Shown: positions 24,464 to 36,699 of the stretch, one piece after another | Position numbering within the stretch: the first letter of the stretch is position 1 | How the letters are laid out: every line of letters starts with the position of its first letter | DNA from: Lunularia cruciata | Taxonomy: Eukaryota; Streptophyta; Marchantiopsida; Lunulariales; Lunulariaceae | DNA: 64,000 nucleotides | Reading direction: 5' to 3' | NCBI GenBank assembly: GCA_948567375.1 | Contig: OX419758.1 | Coordinates: forward strand, 68,291,965-68,355,964 | The notes under the pieces: generated by a model | Database searches by the model: none | Seen by the model: the letters and a program-made list of their open reading frames with translations, nothing else | What the model was told of the DNA's origin: nothing | Position numbers and translations under genes: made by a program

Positions 24464-24515
24464 ACACTTTAACAGGTTCTTCAGATTACTTAATCTGAAG
24501 AACCTGTTAAAGTGT
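24464..24515. repeat. Perfect palindrome, 25-bp arms with 2-base spacer
   Basis: The left arm (24,464-24,488) and right arm (24,491-24,515) are exact reverse complements with only CT between them. Similarity stops at once on both sides, so this is not the end of a longer inverted duplication. Confidence 0.95.
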
Positions 24516-25800
24516 TACGACGATTTCTTATACTAATTAGAAAGAGATAACCATTCGCAAGAATCTCAGGGAAAAGAGAATATACTCCACTAAGTTTTGG
24601 AGATCAGTACCATTCTAGTACTCGTGGTGTATTGTTATTATGGAAACATTCTTTTTACTTCTGTGGATAATAGAACATTTTAAATTGTTTTATAAAACGT
24701 TTTTTTCTTTTCTTGGTGCGCGATTTCTCGCCTGTGTAATCCCACTATCTCAACAGACAAGGACTTTTATGGTTTGTGTGGTGTTTATCTGACCAGGCTC
24801 CACAAGTCTACTATTCCTTGTTTTGTCAGATATGAGTATCACGCTAATGACAACATTTCGGATAGAAATATTTTTTCTGCGAATAAAATATGAAATTTTT
24901 CGGTGCAATAAAAAAGATGTGTTTAATAAAAATCATGATATTTTAAAATGCATTTTAAATCGTTTTAAAAAGACCTATTTATAAATGAAAAACAAACAAA
25001 CGTTTCAATAAGTAATTGTCATGCAAGCATATTGGTTGCTGAATCCATAAGTCGTCCAGGACCAAAGACCTTCTTTGTGGAGTAACACATGCGGTCGCCT
25101 TCTTCTTTGTGGAGTAAAAGGGAAGAAAAAGGACTGGGGATAACGGTCAAATCGCAGATCATGACATCAGATCGCACCAAGCTAGCGCACTAAACGCACC
25201 AAGTTCCCTGGGCATTTGAAGCGCTCACGACCCTAACCGCCCTTTAATGCCACATGTATAGGTGCTCGACGATGATTACAGCTTTAGAGATCTAGTCTAC
25301 TCTTTGCCCAACGTATCTAAACTTCTCTCATTTTAATGACCAGCGATCTAGAATACTAGTGCAAGTATGCATTTTCTAGGTACTTCTATTGCGCACAAAA
25401 TTCAAGGAACTTGAAGAACGTCGCAACGGTATTACTCTCAAGGCGATTCCTACGAATGACGACGAAGTAACCGAGAACCAGCACATGTGGAAAGCGAACA
25501 TTATGGGAAGAATAGTTGGAAGAATATTGCGATATTCGTGACTGTACCCTGGTTTCTAGAGTTTCGTCATTCAACTCTTCATATGCTCTTTCTTTATTAT
25601 AAGCAGAACAGCAAAGAAGTTCTTTCTTTCGGGTTCGTTGCCCACTTAAGCAGATCTCGTTACCTTACCTTTGGGGCCTCTTTCCATCTTTTGATGATCC
25701 ACATAACGACGGTTGCTTCTTTCGCTTGATTATGCGTGCCCTTTGATATTCTCTACTGTCTAGTTAGTTCTTTGGTTCTCGATATCATGAGAAGCATATC

Positions 25801-28800
25801 AAATTGCAACAAATGAAGGACCACAGAAAGGAACAAGTAAAAACAAGTAAAAACAAGAGTAAAGTTTTATTCACGTGAAATATGTAAGGATTTTACGTGA
25901 AACAAAAATAAATAAGATAAGCCTTATCTCAAACCAAATCAAATATTAATAAAAAAAAACTGATAATCAAATCATAAATCTATGTTCATTAGCGATTGAG
26001 CTAACTTTTTGCTTCTGAACATTCCCATTCGAGGGACTACAGTCATCATAGGTAGGTTCCGGTAAGAATAACCACCAATATCGGTATAACGAGAACTGAA
26101 ACGCACCATATGTAAAGGGAAAACTATTCATGTATAGTATTGAGAGCTGTAACTCACAAATCAAAGGATGAAAGCCCCATTGTTTACGTAACCAAATCCA
26201 AACAGGGGAGGGAACTAAAATTTAAGAATAATTACCCTCATTTTAATTGTTTATCATGGATTTAAAATACATGTTAAAACTATGTTAAGACTACGTTTAT
26301 TTTCAGTTTTGATAATTAATCATTTTTATAATTAGGAAATAAAAATATTAGAGCAACTCTATTACCATTTATAAATCTTCTTTGAAAGAATGAGTTATGG
26401 ACAAGAGATGAGGATGGATGACCTCAAGTGTATTTTGTGCTAAGTTTTCTAGCATCTCAATGTGCGATGATTGTTTGCTTAAGGCTATAGTAGAATTTCT
26501 ATTGGAAGGCCAACTAATTTAGTTGAGGAGATGAGCTTACTGGTATCTCACACGTGCAAGATCTTATTGTTAAGTTTTTTGGACTAAGTTGTATCTCATG
26601 AGTGCAAGATCCTATTGCTAGCTAAGTTGCTTGAGCTTCTTCTTAGCATCAATAATTAGTTGACAATAAGCAGTTAACAACTTCAATAATGGCGAACCAT
26701 ATGACAACACATAGATTTAAAATATTTAGTTGCCATTAACCATTTGGAATAGGACTTGTTAGTTGACAAAAGATCATATCGTATAATTTAAAGGTCAAAT
26801 AACCTAGCTAAGTATACACTATTTACTTTCTTCTCAACCTATACGGAGCATGCACATGTATAGAGTTCAACTCTTCCTTTTACATCACGAGTTAATGACA
26901 ACATATTGAGCGATGAGTACACATACAAAAGACATGACCAAAAGTCCAATATATATGGTTGCAAGATATGTCCTTCTCTTTGTCTCTCAAAGGAAGAAAT
27001 CTTTGCAAGAACTTGTAGCATATCCATACCACGTTCATATGTTAACATATGAACGTGGTATGATATCACTTTTTGTACACCTTTGCAGAAAGATTTGCAA
27101 ACTTCTTTCTGCACTGTCTACCATCACAATGTTAAATCTATAAACGTCATATATCATCATTCTAAAGTGAGAACAAATGCCTTGTTTAAAGAAGAATCTT
27201 TAGATTCACATTGATACACGTTGGTTATGTTTCCTCACAACCATAAAGTGTTCGGATGTAAAAAATTCCATATCACATAACAAGTTTGTGTCATATACAG
27301 GCCAAACTTTAGGCCAAGGTGACATACCATCTATCTATGAACTCTTATAAGATGTTTAAGAATAGAGCTAAAATTATCATAGCTTATTAAAAGGTTAGTT
27401 TACACAACCCTACTACCTAGGAACATACAGCAGTAACACCTTTTAGGGATAAGCAAGCTCTATTTTCTTGACCACCTTAGGGAAGAGTGTTAGATTGTGG
27501 TCTTTAATAATGATTTAATAAAAAATTAATTTGATCGTTGCACATGTGTACTAATATGCATGAAATATTCTTGCAATGGATGTGTAAAATGATACCTTGC
27601 TTGATCCAACTTCTAGGTTATCTCTTTGTTTGGATAGGATATAGAGGAACTTATCACTCTTTAGTACAAAAATGTCATCTTGCTTGACATACTTCAAAGA
27701 TTGACTCTTTTCTTGAAAAAAATTTGAAGGAACTTGAGCATTTTGGGATTTTTGGTGTTAAAATTAGTGTACTATATCATTGAGAAAAAATTATATCTTT
27801 GATAACTCAATACCATCATATAAAAATAACCTATAATAATAATGCAAGGTTTGGATGCATAACCCTAGGTTATAATTATGCATCTCTAGGAGCTTCTAGC
27901 CAACTATCTATTGGGTTGAGAAATTGAGTGAGACTTGTATTTTGCAATGGAATAATTTATCTTGAAAGGAGTAGTAAGCATATTTTGGTCATATTAGAAT
28001 GAACCAATTGGTGACTGAAAAAGGTCCATTTATCATTTTTCTCTTAAATGATCTTAAATACCATTGAATGTCAATGATATGTCAAATAAATTTATATGAT
28101 TAATAATAGAATTAGAAGCATAAATAAATACTTATGATTTTTCCTACATAGATGTAAATCCTTGCACTTTGCCTTTGTCTTGTACATTTCTAATTTTCCA
28201 ATAGTAAAATGGGCCAAATAATATCTCCTTGTGACACCTCTGTATGCAAGAGTTTCTAGATGGCATTTCCTTTTGACATGAAATATGAACTTGCTCCATT
28301 TCATTATAAAATAGCAAATAATATCATCTTTTATATCCTACAAGTTTAAAAAAATTAATATATGTTCTATTCTTATCAACTAAGTTTGTTGGTAAGACCT
28401 AAACTTCAAGGCTGATCCCCATAAAATTTATCATTAATTATCACCATTAATAGCAATTGCACTGATTCATAGTGGAAAATGTTTAAGGTGAATCTTGATG
28501 TTTTCAAAGCTCACTAGAGTATAGCATTTAACTGATAGAATAAATAATCTGATGATTAGACGTAGACACTAGAGAACTTTGTTAACATCTATGTCTTGTA
28601 GGTTACATATGAAGCTTGACAACCAATTTTGCTTACTTGCCTCATGAAATTATCTCATATTGTATGTTACACATCAATAAAGCCAAATAATCATCTCCTT
28701 TAGCAAACCTTGTATTGATCTGCACTTCTCTAGAATTCAATTTGTAGACAAAATCAAAGCTTCCCAGCATACACTATCTAATATAAAAATAATATGATAC

Positions 28801-29640
28801 TTTCATGAGTGATAATGGACAAAAAAATTATTTGAAACCCATTTTTCTTGGATTATACAAATATTAACTTTGGAACCATCTTCTTTACCTACATCATGAA
28901 TTAATTGTATAGTCAAGTGTGTATAACATGTAAGGATTGCAAAGGTGTCATATCCTTAAATATAGGCTTGTCAAGGCTAGAAAGTGTTGTTATACAGCTC
29001 ATCTTTGGAGTGGAAGATAACCATACAAGTATAAAGAATGAGCAGAAGGGAGGAAGTGCCTATGGAAGAAATGAATCCAAAGAGGTTGAGCTAGAGGAAG
29101 GTCCACGAATTATACCTTTGTCATGTAAGACCTTTGGCCCAAAAAGAAGTACAATGATTTAAATGTGTCACCACCAAGATAAATAATTGCCACCTAGAAC
29201 CATTTGCATGCACCAAAGCACTCACATGTGGGGATTTAGACTGGTCAACCATAGCTCAATCACTAAATGTAGGAAATACAAAGGCTAAGGCTGAAGTTAG
29301 CAATTCTTCACATTTTAAAAATCAACATTTGTCATGAGCCCATATCAATCAAGAGTTTCTTCTACTTTTAGCATTAGGTTTTTGTAGGCCTTTGCAATAG
29401 AACTTCCTTTTGCATTTGTTTAGAAGAAAGAGGGATAATATGCTGAGTGGAGGCATAACAAAGAGTGCATTAGGGTAATATAAGCAAGTTATTGAGATAA
29501 TTCTTAGACCACTTGCCATAAATAAATGTGCACTACATTATAGAATAGACATAATCTATAGCAAGAAATTGGGCTTCTTGCCATGGAATTAGGAATTGAG
29601 TCAACCAAGAATGATTCAAGAAATTAGAGAAAATATGGAT
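25801..29640. other. AT-rich DNA without a recognised gene
   Basis: Low-GC DNA with many stops in all frames. ORFs at 26,839-27,143 are created by the palindrome at 27,025. The ORFs at 28,092-28,304 (-) and 28,905-29,162 (+) resemble nothing I know. It may be ancient transposon debris, but I find no domain to say so. Confidence 0.5.
27025..27062. repeat. Perfect 38-bp palindrome without spacer
   Basis: CATACCACGTTCATATGTT (27,025-27,043) is followed directly by its exact reverse complement (27,044-27,062). The flanks show only weak further symmetry (GATAT and AAATCTTTGCA/TGCAGAAAGATTT-like blocks), so a longer, eroded inverted repeat of about 100 bases is possible. Confidence 0.95.
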
Positions 29641-29704
29641 CTATATTGTAGTACTCTTAGAGGAAATTTTTTTGCCAATCTCATAGATTGGCAAAGACTC
29701 TACT

Positions 29705-30000
29705 TGTAATAATGTGGAGTTTACAAACGAGTTAGTCAAGACTAATGAAATAGAAAATAAACCAAATTAGCTAAGAATATTCTAGAAGCATCTAGGAAGC
29801 TACTTAGTAACTTCCAAGTATTGAATAACGTGCATGCCAAGTGGTGATTACTAGGAGGAAGCTTCTTGGGAAGCTTCCTAGCTAACTTAGCTTGTATGCC
29901 ATGTAGGTAACTTCTAGAAAGAAACTTCTTGAGAAGCTTCTTGGTTAGCTTGGCTTGCACTCTAAGAAGATGGCTTTTAAGAAGCTTCTTTAGAAGCTTC
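29705..30000 (+). repeat. AB-family LTR, copy A (3' end deleted)
   Basis: Contains three ~65-bp tandem units, each centred on a GAAGCTTCTTGNGAAGCTTC palindrome, as in the other AB LTRs. The junction at about 30,000 joins the third unit directly to gag (CAACAACAAGAGCAC). Confidence 0.85.
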
Positions 30001-31150
30001 AACAACAAGAGCACATAGAGAGAGCACTATTTTGAGAAGGAGAAGAACAAATATGATTCCTTAACCCAATGTATTTGAAGGCAAGAATCTCCTAAATGTA
30101 GTAGAGAATTTTTGTATTTGATTGTGAATGTTATTTTGAAGCTACAAATCTTGAAGAGGAATGGCAACAAATTTTCTTGGCTTCAAGCCAATTGAATGGA
30201 GTGGCAAAACTATGGTGGCAGTTCCGAGTGGAGTAAGTTGAATGGTAGTTTGTTGCCCAATCTTGACGTGGGAAGAATTCAAGCATGCAATAATTAGGCG
30301 ATTCCAAGCTATAAATGCTACAAAAATTGCATGAGATAAGTTGGTAGAGTTGAAGCAGATTGGTTCTATAAGAAGCTACAATGCATAATGCAAATTCCAA
30401 ATATATTGGAAGGTGAAGCTCTAGATCAATTTGTGAGGGGTTTAAAGTCACGCACAAAATTGGAAGTGACCATGCATGAGCCCAAGCACTTGGAGGTAAC
30501 CATGTAGTTGGCTTTGATTCTTTGGTGCAACAACTTGGTCTCAACCTTGACCTTCACTAAATCTGCCAACACACTACAAACAAGTGAAGGAGCTAGCACC
30601 AATGGAGATTGATGCCATCCAACAAAGATCACTTGGCACAATAGATAGGGAAAGATTGTGACAATGGTGTTTGATTTTATTGTTGCCAAATTGGACATTG
30701 CATCAATGACTAACCACTCAAGAATAAATGACCCTCACAAATTGCCCAAATGGAGTTCATGAGCATGATGATCAAGGAAAAATAGAATCCCAATAGAATT
30801 TGAGCTACCTATTGGGAACTTGATTAGTTCAATGGGATTGAAGGCTTGATCTATGCAATTTTCCTTCACTTGCAACGTATGATATCTAATTGTGGTTGAC
30901 GGATTTTGATTGATTCTGGAAGTTTAGAGAATTACATGTCTATGCAATTAGCAAAGGAACTAGGTATTCCTTTTAAGCCTATAATTAGGAGTAGATTGAT
31001 GATGGTGGATGGTACAAGGGGTTTTGCATTCCACCCTCACATCTTATTACATTCAAGATTGGGAAGAATTATTTGGAGTGTATGAGGTTTGTAGTGGCAC
31101 CTCTACACTATGATGTCATTCTAGGTTTGTCTTGGCTTGAATGTAATAAG
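30001..31150 (+). pseudogene. Gypsy gag-protease relic of copy A
   Basis: gag aligns to copy B from AACAAGAGCAC (30,003) onward and includes the RF.AINATKIA..KL-type gag core (about 30,290-30,345). The protease motif LIDSGS.ENYMSMQLAKELGI lies at about 30,905-30,975. Stops and frameshifts break both. The segment downstream of the protease active site continues to about 31,150. Confidence 0.75.
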
Positions 31151-31394
31151 GTTCAATTTGATTGAACCCAATGATAAATTTAAGTATAACACCAAGGTAG
31201 GAATTATTAATTAGGTGGTTTGGTACTTTTGAGTGAGAAACCTAAGAATAATCAGTCCCAAGATGGGAAGTTTGTTAGTAAAGCAACCATAGAGCAAGCT
31301 TTGGAGGAAGATGAGCCTATATTTTGGTGTGGATCAAGCCAATTGTGCATGGAGAATTTGATAAGGGTTAAAAGTCTCATCAAGCAATGATTGA

Positions 31395-31735
31395 TCAACT
31401 AGTTCAAGAGCTTTTGGATGTGGTTCCAAATGATATGGCAAAGGGATTACTCTCTAAATCATGGTGTGTCCTTCAAGATTGATTTATTGCCAAGAAGTAC
31501 TCCAATGAGTAGACTAATCTATAGGTTCTCACCAAAGGAGTTAGATAAGCTTAAAATAACACTAATAGAGTTGTTGGAGAAGGATTTCATATGGCATAGT
31601 ATATCTCCTTAGAGAGCATTGGTACAATTTGTTCCAAAGAAGGATGGAGGACTTTACTTCTATATTGATTATTATGGCCTCAATAAAAAAATTAGTGAAG
31701 GATGCATATCAACTTATCTTTAGTATAATATGATG
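31395..31735 (+). pseudogene. Gypsy reverse transcriptase N-terminal relic of copy A
   Basis: Shows the RT entry block: SFKIDLLPRSTPMSRLIYRF, then [20 protein letters not shown], then a VPKKDGG-like block. It ends before the catalytic YxDD box. Confidence 0.85.
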
Positions 31736-32980
31736 TCAAGTTATACATTAAATTATCAATTCCATAGGTTGACAGGTTATAATATATCAGAAAAGGTATT
31801 GCTTGATTCTCATCATTTGCATCTCAAATAAGGCATTGTTTCATTCTTGTTTTCTCATAGAAGGCTTAATTAATCCACTAATATCATGGAATCCAACCTA
31901 TCTTCTACTCTAAAACTCAATCTTGTATTTATTGAACAATTATGAAGAAGCTTTTATTGTGTATAATATCTTCTTTCCTATGTATGTAAACCATCTTTGC
32001 CTTAGCAGAGTAAAATTCTCTTTTTTGCTTAAGTTTTGTAGTAGAATAATATGTAGTTTAGTATATAGGTGATGAAACAAAGGATGGTTTGTTATTTACT
32101 TGTCAACCTTGTAACATGACTAGGATGATGTCCTTTGCCCTATGGGCCTATAGCCTAGAGGACAAGGTACATGCCCACCCCTACAACAAGGCAGCCTACA
32201 AGGAAAAGGACTCATGTAATCATCACAAAGGTTGTATGTCTTGGTATTGTGACAACAATAATACGATAATATTCTGTAACTTTTGTTGCTATAAACCTCA
32301 TGGTTTTGTAATTATGAGCTAAAAGTTAATACAAAGTTAAGAATTGTGAATATTGATACAATTTCCCATAGATGAGGATACAAGTATGAGCTCACAAGTA
32401 GTACATCAACTATCACATATTTGCACAGCCAAATGTTAATACAAACCTTCAAGCTATATGACTACGCCTCCAAAGAACAAAAATCTGAACTGTTTGCCTT
32501 GATTGAAATGCTTTTATGCAAAATGCATGACTCTCACCTATTAACACAATCAGACTTTCAAAATAATACACCTTGAGTAAAAAATGAAGACTTGTGCAAT
32601 TGAGCAAAATTATCATAGATTCACTTTTTGGAAATTCTTCTTTTTTCACCTTGTTTTTGTAGGAGCTCAATCTCAATGGTTGTGCATTTTGAGAGTCTAT
32701 GTGTGAGAGTGGGTTTTGGTAGGGTAATTTACCATGTTAGTGCATAAAAAAAGAGTGTAGCAATGGTGTTAGACAAGAGAGGCAATAGTAAACAAAAGAA
32801 ACTCCCTAAGATCATTAGCAAGACGATAGACATCTCTAAGTGAAGATTGCACCAACAAGCCAAGTACATTCAAAGTATAAAGATAGAATTCATGTGATGG
32901 ATTGGAACCTCTTAAACTTCTCCATGCTAGAAGAGATTTGTAGTGATCATGAGCCAAAAAATAAATTCCTAAGAGGCACT
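31736..32980. other. AT-rich DNA between copy A and LTR D'
   Basis: No gene is seen. 32,055-32,335 is of slightly higher GC and contains a 77-codon ORF of no recognisable family. It could be a relic of another element. Confidence 0.45.
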
Positions 32981-33725
32981 TGTAATTTTTTGAGGATAGT
33001 AGAGAGACATAGAAGAGAAAACACAAGTTTCACACTCAAACTACAATGTCCTAAAGGAGCACCTTGCCTATATTATATAGCAAAGGGGACTCCTTCAAAG
33101 GAAGCTCCACCATTGGATCAGATACATGGATTGGTGACTTGTAAGCAAGCTCTACCCTCAGATTTGTTGCATGCATGGGTGACATGTTGGTTCTGATCCT
33201 ATCTGTTTGGTCAACCCATCTTTGACTAGAAGGAATTCTTTAGAGAATCTTCTTGTAGGAATCTCCAAATCGCATGGGTGAGGTACAATTAGAAAGTTCT
33301 TGATGAGACAAAGTTGGGAGGAAGGAAGGCCAACCTTTCCTCTATTGGGGAGGGAGGGGATCTTCATATTTTTGAGGCCTAATTCATTCATTTAGGCGTT
33401 CAAAATTGACTAAAGATTTCAAGCATATTTTGGTTTCTGCCCTATTAGTAGAAGTACCCTTTTAGTGATACCTCTTTCTGCTCTATTTAGTCTATCATGT
33501 ATAATATCTTTCAAATATTACCAAACCAAATTTCACCTCTAGATCATATGTCTAGCTATTGATTCTAAGGTTTTCAAGTTTTTTTTGGCTTCTGCTCTAT
33601 TAGTAGAAATACTCTTTTAGTGAAACCTCTATCTAATCTATTTAATCCATCATGTATAAAATCCTCCCAGATGTTACCAAACCAAATGTCACCTCTAGAT
33701 CATATGTCTAGCTATTGGTATTACA
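32981..33725 (-). repeat. Family-D LTR, copy D' (with internal duplication)
   Basis: Aligns to 55,011-55,592 and, in reverse, to 63,004-63,612. The ends are TGTAAT and GGTATTACA. A ~155-bp segment is present twice in tandem (about 33,411-33,565 and 33,566-33,720), which explains its extra length. No matching target duplication is seen. A purine-rich minus-strand run (AAAAGGAGAGAGATTT) abuts it at 33,726-33,741, as a polypurine tract would for a minus-strand 3' LTR. Confidence 0.75.
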
Positions 33726-34974
33726 AATCTCTCTCCTTTTAAGACGTAACATCCTCATTGCAAAGTTTTTGCTCAAAAGATTGCACCAACACCGGTGCAT
33801 GTGTCAAGTTGGCAGCTGGCTCCTAGGTCACCTCATATAGTGAGTAACCTTTCCAATGTACAAGATAGTCCACCCACGGATGACGAGTACCATGGATGCA
33901 TTTTTGGAGAATATGTTCCACTTCATATCCTTTGTGTCATCAATGAGTGTTGGACAAGGTCAAAAACACAAAGCCATACGTGAGATTTCATAGCCAAAAC
34001 TCAAAGCCAAATAGACAACTCATTTAAAGATGAAAAAATGACCAATGGCTATCATGTGGATGCCTTGAAAGATCCCAACCGCCCTATTGCCATGGAAACC
34101 ATCATGAAGTTGTTCAAGTCTAAACACATAGCTTATGTAAACTTGAACCAAGCTATCTTCTTTCAACTCCTCTACAAGAGAAAACCAATGAGTTGGACTT
34201 GGATGTTTTGTGAACAAGTAGTAGAATTTGTCAAAGAAACAAAGGAGCACAAAAGCACTACAATTGTACTGCAATTCACAATCCACTTCACATTGGTATG
34301 GACCTTCTTGTGGAGGAGGAAAAGTAGAAGTATTAATGTTATTTTCATTTTCCTACTTGTTTTCACACCTTGATGCCTTAAAGAAGATAGAGAAATATAA
34401 GGCAATTGACAAATGGTATGCAAGTATAAGGAAGTTCATCAAAGTAGACAAATTGTACAACATGGCAAACTTTTGTAAGAAGATTACCATCACATGATCT
34501 AAGATCCAAGCATCTAAGAAGGCAAATGAATCATCAAAAATATAGGCATATCCTCAAGAGAAAGCCAAGGAAAAAAACAAAGGTAATAGGAAAATAATGA
34601 AAATATGGACAAGGAAGGAAACTTGGATTCATGAACCACACTCAAGCACAACAGGGGATCAAGTATTGACAGTTTGTTCACTCATAATTTGTTGCTTGAT
34701 AAGATGAATATGAGAGATCTGAAAAACAAAGAAAAATCATTTCAGATGGTAAATGAAGGCAAGGATTGGGGTCGGTCTCCAACCAAGGAGGAAACAATGA
34801 GGAAGGATGATAAGGAAGTTCCCATTTCAAACTTGAAAAAGAAACCAAATGAGGTAGCAATAGTGTTGACCTTATCTTTAAACACCTTGGGTAACAAAGC
34901 CATATTTTCTTGGAAAGTGTTGAATGAGAACCATACAAACAAACCAAATTGTGTTAAAAAATAATGCATGTTAT
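33726..34974. mobile_element. Probable internal fragment of an LTR element
   Basis: Lies between LTR D' and the start of the PHD-gypsy LTR. Plus-strand frames at 34,038-34,500 and 34,674-34,964 give Lys-rich, retroelement gag-like protein (for example AIFFQLLYKRKPMSWTWMFC). The possible polypurine tract beside D' instead suggests a minus-strand element. No diagnostic domain is present, so orientation and family are open. Confidence 0.4.
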
Positions 34975-35617
34975 GCATATATACATTGTTACAAAATATA
35001 TATTGTTATCAACATCATACACTATAGAAGCACAACTCACACATAAGTCATACATGAACTCTAAAGTGCCACAATAATCAATTTGTTCTTCCACTTGAAT
35101 TGTACACAAATCAAGTATGTACTCGATCCTTCACTCAACAAGCTACAAAAATTTGGGCATTGATTATAGTCAAGCCACACTCACTCTAGCTAAGAGACTT
35201 CAAGTGATACTTGATGGTCTCTATCCACCATAGCCAAGAACTCAAAGGCTCAATATCAGAGAAGTAAGCTCTCTAGAGTTGCACTTCAAAGGTATACCCC
35301 TCTGCTTGACCTAGGTCTCCAACTCTAATAGCATTGCTAATGTGCAAATGGTGCAAGTGATGGTGGATACCACCATATGATCAATAGTCTTAACACAAAA
35401 TCAGACCACTAGTAAGTAGTCCATGAGTAACTACCAAAATACCTATGACTACCAACACTACCACTCCAATATCTGAGCAAACTAGCCTTGGTACTACAAA
35501 TTTCATGACAAATATTGTGTGTATATACATCACTACACAACATACATCATTTTCAATATCATACACTATAGAAGCACAACTCACACATAAGTCATAACTG
35601 AACTCTAAAGTACCACA
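34975..35617 (-). repeat. 3' LTR remnant of PHD-gypsy element 2
   Basis: Consists of a ~99-base tail fragment (34,975-35,073) followed by a complete ~544-base unit U (35,074-35,617), the same tail-then-U junction as in 44,200-44,882. On the minus strand the LTR starts TGTGGTACTTTAGAG. It is preceded by the polypurine tract CTAGGAGGGTGAT (35,618-35,630). The distal part is missing at 34,975. Confidence 0.75.
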
Positions 35618-35868
35618 ATCACCCTCCTAGTTGGCGGTTAGGTCACTCTAACTCATGATAGCCATCTACTCCAAGTATGTGGTATACCCTATGGTGGGCA
35701 AAGATTAGGATGCCAAATGTTATTAATCCCCATTGTTAGTAGCCTATCTACAATCTATACCACATAAAAGATTATAGGTCAATTAGGATCTAAAATATCT
35801 AAGATATAACTACTACCCTTGAGGAACCACCATGGGAGAAGGATTCAAACATACCATATTTCATCCTC

Positions 35869-36125
35869 TTAAATAGCTATCACACACCAACATAGTAGCA
35901 ACTCTACTAGAAGAGCCCCATAACATACATTATAAGCGTACACGTACAACTGCCAAGCTTGGGTCCATAGTTGCATCAATGTTTGGGAGGTGGCATGGTG
36001 CACAATTATGCTTGTAATCCTTCCAAACAACATCATTATGTCCTTCCAACGTAAGGATTCTAGAAGGAAAACCTCACATACTCTCAAGATAATGCGGCTT
36101 GTAGTAACACCAAGTGTCATTGATG
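35869..36125 (-). pseudogene. Decayed PHD-finger segment of element 2
   Basis: Aligns base by base to the intact PHD segment at 45,052-45,303 (for example GGGAGGTGGCATGG..CACAATT.TG and GGACTCTAGA-type blocks). Several Cys codons have been changed by transitions and a frameshift is present. It shows that the PHD finger is a family trait and not a one-off capture. Confidence 0.75.
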
Positions 36126-36289
36126 CAATCTGCTATCAATATACATAGTCCCTTGGATGAAATTGATGGATTGAGAGTCTATAACCTCTTCCTCAAATAG
36201 TAGCATGGTATAATATATCCCTATGCTAAGCAATTACCAAGTTCTCAAAGGCCATTGGCATCACTCTCTAAAAGATCTTTTCCTATTGA

Positions 36290-36570
36290 GAACATGTGCT
36301 CACTCGTACATTTGGATCATCCAAGTCCAAAACTATAATAGCATCTCAACAAATGGTTGTAGGCAAATCTAAATATCATCCATAGAGTAAAAAGTAAGGA
36401 GATAGGATGACAAGGAGACTTGCTGGATGCACCAATAGCCCATGGCTAACCAAGGTAATTGGAGATCCCAAACTCTCAAGTGGCCTCTATGCAAACCATA
36501 CTTACACAATCCTCTCTTCACTATCTGAACCACTCTCTTTGTACCAATTGCGCTACCCACAATTGGATCT
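36290..36570 (-). pseudogene. Integrase remnant of element 2 with internal deletion
   Basis: Keeps only the downstream integrase part (KRGLCKYGLHRGHLRVWDLQ, LPWLAMGYW). It then jumps at about 36,545-36,560 to the sequence that precedes integrase in element 1 (near 46,520). The catalytic core with its Asp residues is gone, a deletion of roughly 700 bp. Confidence 0.8.
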
Positions 36571-36699
36571 ATGACCTCAATAACTCCTCATGTATGCAGT
36601 AAGAGAGATCCCACCAAAGCCTTAGAGAATGTACATAGAAAGGCAGATGCATGCCAACTTGGCACCATCTTCTCATTTGTCTCACCATGCCAACATGCT

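Larger units (their letters stand above)
21083..25800. other. GC- and CpG-richer single-copy-like DNA without a recognised gene
   Basis: Base composition changes abruptly at about 21,083, from AT-rich transposon DNA to mixed sequence with many CpGs; 21,460-21,600 is especially rich in CCGG and CGxG. No ORF above 85 codons exists (largest 23,024-23,281, unrecognised), and no transposon domain is visible on either strand. It contains perfect hairpins at 22,696-22,727 and 24,464-24,515. It could hold a multi-exon gene with small exons, a non-coding RNA or relic promoter DNA; I cannot decide between these. Confidence 0.45.
29705..31735 (+). mobile_element. Truncated Ty3/gypsy chromovirus, copy A
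   Basis: Begins with the AB-family LTR start (TGTAATAATGTGGAG; B reads TGTAACAATATGGAG). It loses the LTR end, primer site and early gag by an internal deletion at about 30,000. It then runs through gag, protease and the first part of RT before stopping at about 31,735. Alignment to copy B is clear throughout. Confidence 0.85.

Noticed and set aside
26839..27143. Overlapping plus and minus ORFs sharing the same peptide stretch
   Set aside because: Produced by the perfect palindrome at 27,025-27,062 read on both strands.
28905..29162. 85-codon plus-strand ORF as a gene
   Set aside because: No family resemblance, AT-rich surroundings with frequent stops, no promoter or splice signals.
29845..30000. 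Regularly spaced repeats that superficially resemble a CRISPR array
   Set aside because: Spacers are themselves repeated, the array is inside an LTR shared by four copies, and the genome is eukaryotic.
29742..30014. A 90-codon Leu/Lys repeat protein on the minus strand (and similar at 48,801-49,058)
   Set aside because: It is the translation of the GAAGCTTC minisatellite in the AB-family LTR, not a gene.
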